The translations under genes were made by a program, and so were the position numbers. Below are positions 5,879-9,272 of a stretch of 9,272 bases of DNA, in pieces (position 1 is the first letter of the stretch; every line of letters begins with the position of its first letter). Origin of the DNA: an uncultured Eubacteriales bacterium (lineage in GTDB: Bacteria; Bacillota; Clostridia; Lachnospirales; Lachnospiraceae); assembly GCA_900321915.1 (NCBI GenBank), contig ONXW01000138.1, positions 1 to 9,272 on the forward strand, read 5' to 3'. The notes under the pieces are model-generated. The model had not been told where the DNA came from and did no database searches. It worked only from the letters and a program-made list of their open reading frames with translations.

Positions 5879-5891
5879 CTTTTCATGGTAA
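5861..5891. repeat. Inverted repeat flanking the moeA -10 box
   Basis: TTACCAT (5861-5867) and ATGGTAA (5885-5891) are perfect 7-bp inverted arms 17 bp apart, with the moeA -10 box between them. The spacing is wide for a single dimer site. A nested TACC/GGTA pair (5862-5865, 5871-5874) gives a second, tighter dyad. Confidence 0.3.
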
Positions 5892-5918
5892 TGAAATTTT
5901 GTTTTAGGAGTACTTTCT

Positions 5919-7136
5919 ATGTTTACTGTCAGAACCCCTGAAGAAGTTTTTTCCATCATACGGACTGAATTTCATCCCCTCACGGGAACAGAATCCGTCC
6001 GTCTCTCCGAATGCTGCGGCCGCATTCTGGCCGACCCCATTCTCTCGGAGGAATATGTGCCGGGTTTTTCCCGCTCCACTGTTGACGGCTATGCCGTTAT
6101 CGCTTCCGATACCTTCGGCTGCTCCGATTCCATCCCGGCCCTCCTTACGGTGGCGGGGGAGATCCGGATGGGGGAGTCCGCGGATGTCCCCATTCTCCCC
6201 GGCCGCTGTTACGCTGTCCCCACCGGCGGCGCGCTGCCGCCCGGCGCCGACGCGGTCGTCATGGTGGAATACACGGAGGATTACGGTGACGGCACCATGG
6301 GCGTCCTGAAGCCGGCCTCCCCGGGTCTGAACATGATAAGGAAGGGGGAAGACCTGGTGCCGGGAAAGGCCGTCCTTCCCGCCGGACGGAAACTCGGAAT
6401 CCCCGACATCGGGGCGCTGGCTTCCCTGGGAATCCTTTCCGTGACGGTGCGGAAGAAACCCCTTGTCGGCATCATTTCCACCGGCGATGAGCTGGTTCCT
6501 CCCGAAGCCGTCCCGAAACCGGGACAGATCCGTGATATCAACACGCAGATGCTGGACAGCCTCTGCCGGGAGATGGGCGCCCGGACCAGGGTCTTCGGAA
6601 TTATTACCGATGATTCCGCAAAGCTCTCCCGGACGCTGGAGGAAGCCATTGCCGCCTGCGACCTGGTCCTCATCTCCGGCGGCAGCTCCGTGGGAGCGAG
6701 GGACGTAGCCGCACAGGTCATCGAACAGCAGGGCAGGATTCTCCTGCACGGCATCGCCATGAAACCCGGCAAGCCCACCATTCTGGGGTGTGCGGGGAAT
6801 AAGCCTGTCTTCGGCCTTCCGGGACACCCGGTCGCCGCGTTTTTCATAACAAGGCTCTTTGTCCGGGCTGCCATCGCCAGGCTTTCCGGAACAGAATACG
6901 ACACCTTTACGACACCGGCAGTGCTGACAGAAGCTGTAAGCGCCAATCATGGAAGAAGCGAGGCGCTGGGCGTAAAGCTTACCAGAGACGGATCCCGTCT
7001 TCTCGCCCGGCCCCTGCGCACCAAATCCGGCCTGGTTTCCGCCCTGGCGGGTTCCGACGGATTCATTACCATAGACAGGGACTGCGAAGGCCTGCCGGCA
7101 GGCGCTGTCGTGGATGCTGCAGTCTACCAGATCTGA
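5919..7136 (+). CDS. moeA: Molybdopterin molybdotransferase MoeA
   Basis: This 405-residue protein is a standard-length MoeA, the enzyme that inserts molybdenum or tungsten into adenylylated pterin. Visible family motifs are STVDGYAV (53-60), PTGGALPPGADAVVMVE (101-117), IISTGDEL (185-192), SGGSSVGARD (253-262), GIAMKPGKP (278-286) and GLPGHPVAA (299-307). Together these cover the MoeA N-terminal region, the MogA-like nucleotide-binding domain and the start of domain IV, which runs to the C-terminus. The Asp of DGYA and the Glu of GDEL, conserved in active MoeA, are both present. The start has a good AGGAG and its own upstream promoter candidate. It is divergent from the tungstate transporter and 14 nt ahead of a second moeA-type gene, so the pair is probably one operon. 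With the AOR and TupABC alongside, tungsten is the likely metal, although MoeA sequence alone does not show it. Confidence 0.93.
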   Translation: MFTVRTPEEVFSIIRTEFHPLTGTESVRLSECCGRILADPILSEEYVPGFSRSTVDGYAVIASDTFGCSDSIPALLTVAGEIRMGESADVPILPGRCYAVPTGGALPPGADAVVMVEYTEDYGDGTMGVLKPASPGLNMIRKGEDLVPGKAVLPAGRKLGIPDIGALASLGILSVTVRKKPLVGIISTGDELVPPEAVPKPGQIRDINTQMLDSLCREMGARTRVFGIITDDSAKLSRTLEEAIAACDLVLISGGSSVGARDVAAQVIEQQGRILLHGIAMKPGKPTILGCAGNKPVFGLPGHPVAAFFITRLFVRAAIARLSGTEYDTFTTPAVLTEAVSANHGRSEALGVKLTRDGSRLLARPLRTKSGLVSALAGSDGFITIDRDCEGLPAGAVVDAAVYQI

Positions 7137-7150
7137 GAGAGGAGGCTTTT

Positions 7151-9064
7151 ATGCCATTTGAATATCTGACCAATGTCCCCCTGGACAATGCCCGCAGCGA
7201 ATACTGCGGGACCCTCCTGAAGCAGGGCTTCCGGGCGGATTCTGAGACTGTTCCCACAGGCACCTCCTGCGGAAGGATCACCGCAGGCCCGGTGTACGCC
7301 GCAATCTGTGCCCCCCACTATCCCGCCAGCGCCATGGACGGGATCGCCCTGAAGGCCAGCCTTACCTTCGGCGCCGGGGAGACCTCCCCCATAACGCTCC
7401 GCCCGGAGCAGTTCACGGTGGTGGACACCGGTGACCCGGTGCCGGAGGAATGCGACGCCGTCATTATGATTGAGGATGTGATCCGGCAGGAGGACGGCAG
7501 CGTCCGCCTGTACGCACCCGCTGCCCCCTGGCAGCATATCCGCCAGATCGGCGAGGATATCTGTGCCGGGGAAATGATCCTTCCCTCCTTCACAGAGATT
7601 TCCCCCTCCGCCATCGGCGCTATGATCGCCGGAGGCATCACCTCCGTATCCGTCCTCAGGAAGCCCGTGGCGGCCATCATCCCGACAGGGGATGAGATCG
7701 TCCCTCCCACATCGGACCCGAAACGGGGAGATATCCTTGAATTCAACTCCTCCATCTTTTCCGCCATGCTGGAGAAGTGGGGCGCTGTTCCGAAAACCTG
7801 GCCTATCATCCGTGATAACCGGAACGCCATAGAGGAAGCCGTTAGAAGCGCTCTGGAGGAATGCGATATTGTCCTCCTGAACGCCGGTTCTTCCGCCGGC
7901 AGGGAAGATTTCTCCGCGGAGGTCATCGGCAGCGTCGGCACGGTGCTGTACCACGGACTTGCCATCAAGCCCGGAAAGCCCGCCATTCTCGGGTACAGCG
8001 GCAGAAAGCCCGTACTCGGCGTGCCCGGCTATCCTGTCTCCGGCATCATTGTCCTGGAAGAGCTTGTAAAGCCCCTGCTTGACGAATGGTTCCACAGGGA
8101 AAACAGGCCCGGTATCTCCTGCGAAGCGATCCTCTCGAAGAATGTGGTCTCCGGCCTGAAATACCGGGAATATGTCCGGGTGCGCATGGGCCGCGTCGGC
8201 GATAAAATGATGGCCTCCCCGCTCTCCCGCGGCAGCGGCGTTGTCTCCTCCTTCATGAAGGCGGACGGCATAGTGGAAATCCCCCAGGGGGTTGAGGGCT
8301 TCGAGGCGGGAAGCACCGTCTCCGTAAGGCTCCTCAGGGATCCCGCGGAACTTGACCATACCCTGGTCGCCATCGGGAGCCATGATCCGCTGCTGGATGA
8401 AGTGGCAGATCTCCTGCACCGCTCGGATCCTTCCTGCTATATGAGCTCCACCCACGTCGGTTCCATGGGCGGCATCATGGCTGTCCGGCGCGGGGAAACC
8501 CATATCGCGGGGGTACATCTCCTGAATGAGAGCGACGGCGTCTACAATACCGCCTTTATCCACAGGTATTTCCCAAAGGGCGGCGTCCGCCTGGTGGAAT
8601 GCGTCGGACGGACCCAGGGCCTGATGCTGCAGAAGGGGAATCCAATGAATATCACCGGCATTCCCGACCTCACAAAAGACGGGGTGCGCTATGTCAACCG
8701 CCAGAAGGGGTCCGGAACCCGCATTCTCATTGATTATCTCTGCAAAAAGGGAAATATTCCCACAGACAGGATCTACGGGTATGACAGGGAGGAATTCACC
8801 CATACCTCCGTGGCGGCCCAGATAGCTTCCGGCACCGCGGATGCCGGCATGGGCATCTATTCCGCCGCCGGACTTTACGACCTGGACTTCCTTCCCATCT
8901 GCATGGAGCAGTATGATCTGCTTATTCCGGACACTGTGTGGGATACGCCGCTGGTACAGAAGCTGATCTCCATCCTGCAGGGAAAAGAATTCCGGAACCG
9001 GCTGGATGCCCTGGGCGGGTATGAACTGAAGAACCCGGGAACCGTGCGGGAGCATTTCACATGA
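7151..9064 (+). CDS. MoeA fused to a C-terminal PBP-like domain
   Basis: This 637-residue protein joins a MoeA-type region (about 1-395) to a periplasmic-binding-protein-like domain (about 405-625, PBP_like/LysR-substrate type, PF12727 from memory). MoeA motifs are SAMDGIALKA (60-69), VDTGDPVPEECDAVIMIED (91-109), IPTGDEIV (177-184), NAGSSAGRED (244-253), LAIKPGKP (270-277) and GVPGYPVSG (290-298). The second domain shows SSTHVGSMGGIMAVRRGE (432-449), HIAGVHLL (451-458), VNRQKGSGTRILIDY (515-529) and the segment 558-571 with ASGTADAGMG. This architecture is known in molybdenum- and tungsten-using bacteria and archaea. There is no signal peptide, so the binding domain works in the cytoplasm, perhaps sensing or holding metal, oxyanion or pterin; that is inferred. 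The NAG in place of the usual SGG in the MogA-like motif differs from the adjacent MoeA. AGGAGG lies 5 nt before the ATG, and the stop overlaps the next gene as ATGA. Confidence 0.92.
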   Translation: MPFEYLTNVPLDNARSEYCGTLLKQGFRADSETVPTGTSCGRITAGPVYAAICAPHYPASAMDGIALKASLTFGAGETSPITLRPEQFTVVDTGDPVPEECDAVIMIEDVIRQEDGSVRLYAPAAPWQHIRQIGEDICAGEMILPSFTEISPSAIGAMIAGGITSVSVLRKPVAAIIPTGDEIVPPTSDPKRGDILEFNSSIFSAMLEKWGAVPKTWPIIRDNRNAIEEAVRSALEECDIVLLNAGSSAGREDFSAEVIGSVGTVLYHGLAIKPGKPAILGYSGRKPVLGVPGYPVSGIIVLEELVKPLLDEWFHRENRPGISCEAILSKNVVSGLKYREYVRVRMGRVGDKMMASPLSRGSGVVSSFMKADGIVEIPQGVEGFEAGSTVSVRLLRDPAELDHTLVAIGSHDPLLDEVADLLHRSDPSCYMSSTHVGSMGGIMAVRRGETHIAGVHLLNESDGVYNTAFIHRYFPKGGVRLVECVGRTQGLMLQKGNPMNITGIPDLTKDGVRYVNRQKGSGTRILIDYLCKKGNIPTDRIYGYDREEFTHTSVAAQIASGTADAGMGIYSAAGLYDLDFLPICMEQYDLLIPDTVWDTPLVQKLISILQGKEFRNRLDALGGYELKNPGTVREHFT

Positions 9065-9272
9065 CGCGCAGCCAGACCATTGCCCCGGAAGAAGGGGCCT
9101 TCAGCGATGTCATCATCATCGGTGCCGGACTCCTCGGAAGCTTTCTCGCCCGGTCCCTGCGCAGGTACAATCTTTCCGTGACTGTGCTGGAAAAGGAAAA
9201 TGATGTCATGTCCGGCATTTCCCGCAGCGGAAGCGGGATTATCTACGCCGGATATGACATGAAACCCGGCAC
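9061..9272 (+). CDS. FAD-dependent oxidoreductase, GlpA/LhgO-like (partial, 5' end)
   Basis: The first 70 codons of a gene cut by the window edge. After about 15 residues comes a dinucleotide-binding strand, DVIIIGAGLLG (16-26), with the GxGxxG fingerprint. The acidic end of the second strand follows (VLEKE), where Glu would bind the adenosine ribose of FAD. SGIIYAGYDMKPG at the edge matches the N-(S/A)-G-x-I-H-A-G-Y-D-x-K-P-G segment of GlpA-type glycerol-3-phosphate dehydrogenases and L-2-hydroxyglutarate oxidases, with Tyr replacing the usual His. The ATG overlaps the stop of the MoeA fusion gene as ATGA, so it should be co-translated with it. The substrate cannot be decided from this fragment. 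Its link to metal-cofactor genes is unexplained; it may simply share the operon. Confidence 0.8.
   Translation, partial: MTRSQTIAPEEGAFSDVIIIGAGLLGSFLARSLRRYNLSVTVLEKENDVMSGISRSGSGIIYAGYDMKPG

Noticed and set aside
5700..5891. A 63-codon plus-strand open frame in the divergent control region
   Set aside because: It crosses the tup promoter, the operator dyad and the moeA promoter, and has no good ribosome binding site or protein-like composition.
5904..6950. A 348-codon minus-strand open frame opposite moeA
   Set aside because: It has no ribosome binding site or motif content and lies wholly against a clear moeA gene.
7124..9055. A 643-codon minus-strand open frame opposite the MoeA fusion
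   Set aside because: Composition is Gly/His/Asp-rich without recognisable motifs. The plus-strand frame has all MoeA and PBP-like motifs.
1..9272. CRISPR array, tRNA or rRNA gene, insertion sequence, phage or defence genes
   Set aside because: No regularly spaced repeats, cloverleaf, transposase or mobile-element ends were seen. The window is filled by metabolic and transport genes.

Overview
The window is a tungsten-utilisation locus from an anaerobic Firmicute, most likely a GC-rich clostridium of the Lachnospiraceae type. That placement is an inference. It rests on strong AGGAGG-type ribosome binding sites, a lipoprotein with an Ala/Glu/Thr-rich linker after the lipidated Cys, AT-rich promoters in GC-rich coding DNA, and an oxygen-sensitive ferredoxin/tungstoenzyme pair. 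Nothing in the window identifies the species.

Layout. Two gene blocks diverge from a roughly 395-bp control region (5525-5918). On the minus strand, reading leftwards, come tupA (tungstate-binding lipoprotein), tupB (permease) and tupC (ATPase), closed by a terminator at 3014-3040. A second minus-strand operon follows: a four-cluster ferredoxin subunit, a large aldehyde:ferredoxin oxidoreductase (AOR) family subunit and a ThiS/MoaD-like sulfur carrier, closed by a bidirectional terminator at 19-61. On the plus strand are moeA, a MoeA with a C-terminal periplasmic-binding-protein-like domain, and the first 70 codons of an FAD-dependent oxidoreductase that runs off the window.

How the genes fit together. 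TupABC would import tungstate. The ThiS/MoaD-like protein could supply dithiolene sulfur for the pterin. One or both MoeA proteins would insert the metal. The finished cofactor would go to the AOR subunit, which would pass electrons from aldehyde oxidation to the four-cluster subunit. The early pterin enzymes (MoaA, MoaC, MoaE) and the ThiF/MoeB-type activating enzyme are not in the window.

Most notable observations. (1) The tungstate-binding protein appears circularly permuted. The segment that ends ordinary TupA proteins sits at its N-terminus, just after the lipoprotein linker, and the protein stops where that segment would normally begin. (2) The tupABC transcript has a leader of about 215 nt that can fold as a multi-branched, P1-closed structure or, using the same bases, as an intrinsic terminator with a nine-U tail. 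This is riboswitch-like architecture and a plausible Moco/Tuco-type control element. (3) A perfect 8-bp inverted repeat overlaps the consensus -10 box of the tup promoter. (4) The AOR cluster motif is spaced CxxxCxxxC rather than the CxxCxxxC of the archaeal prototype.
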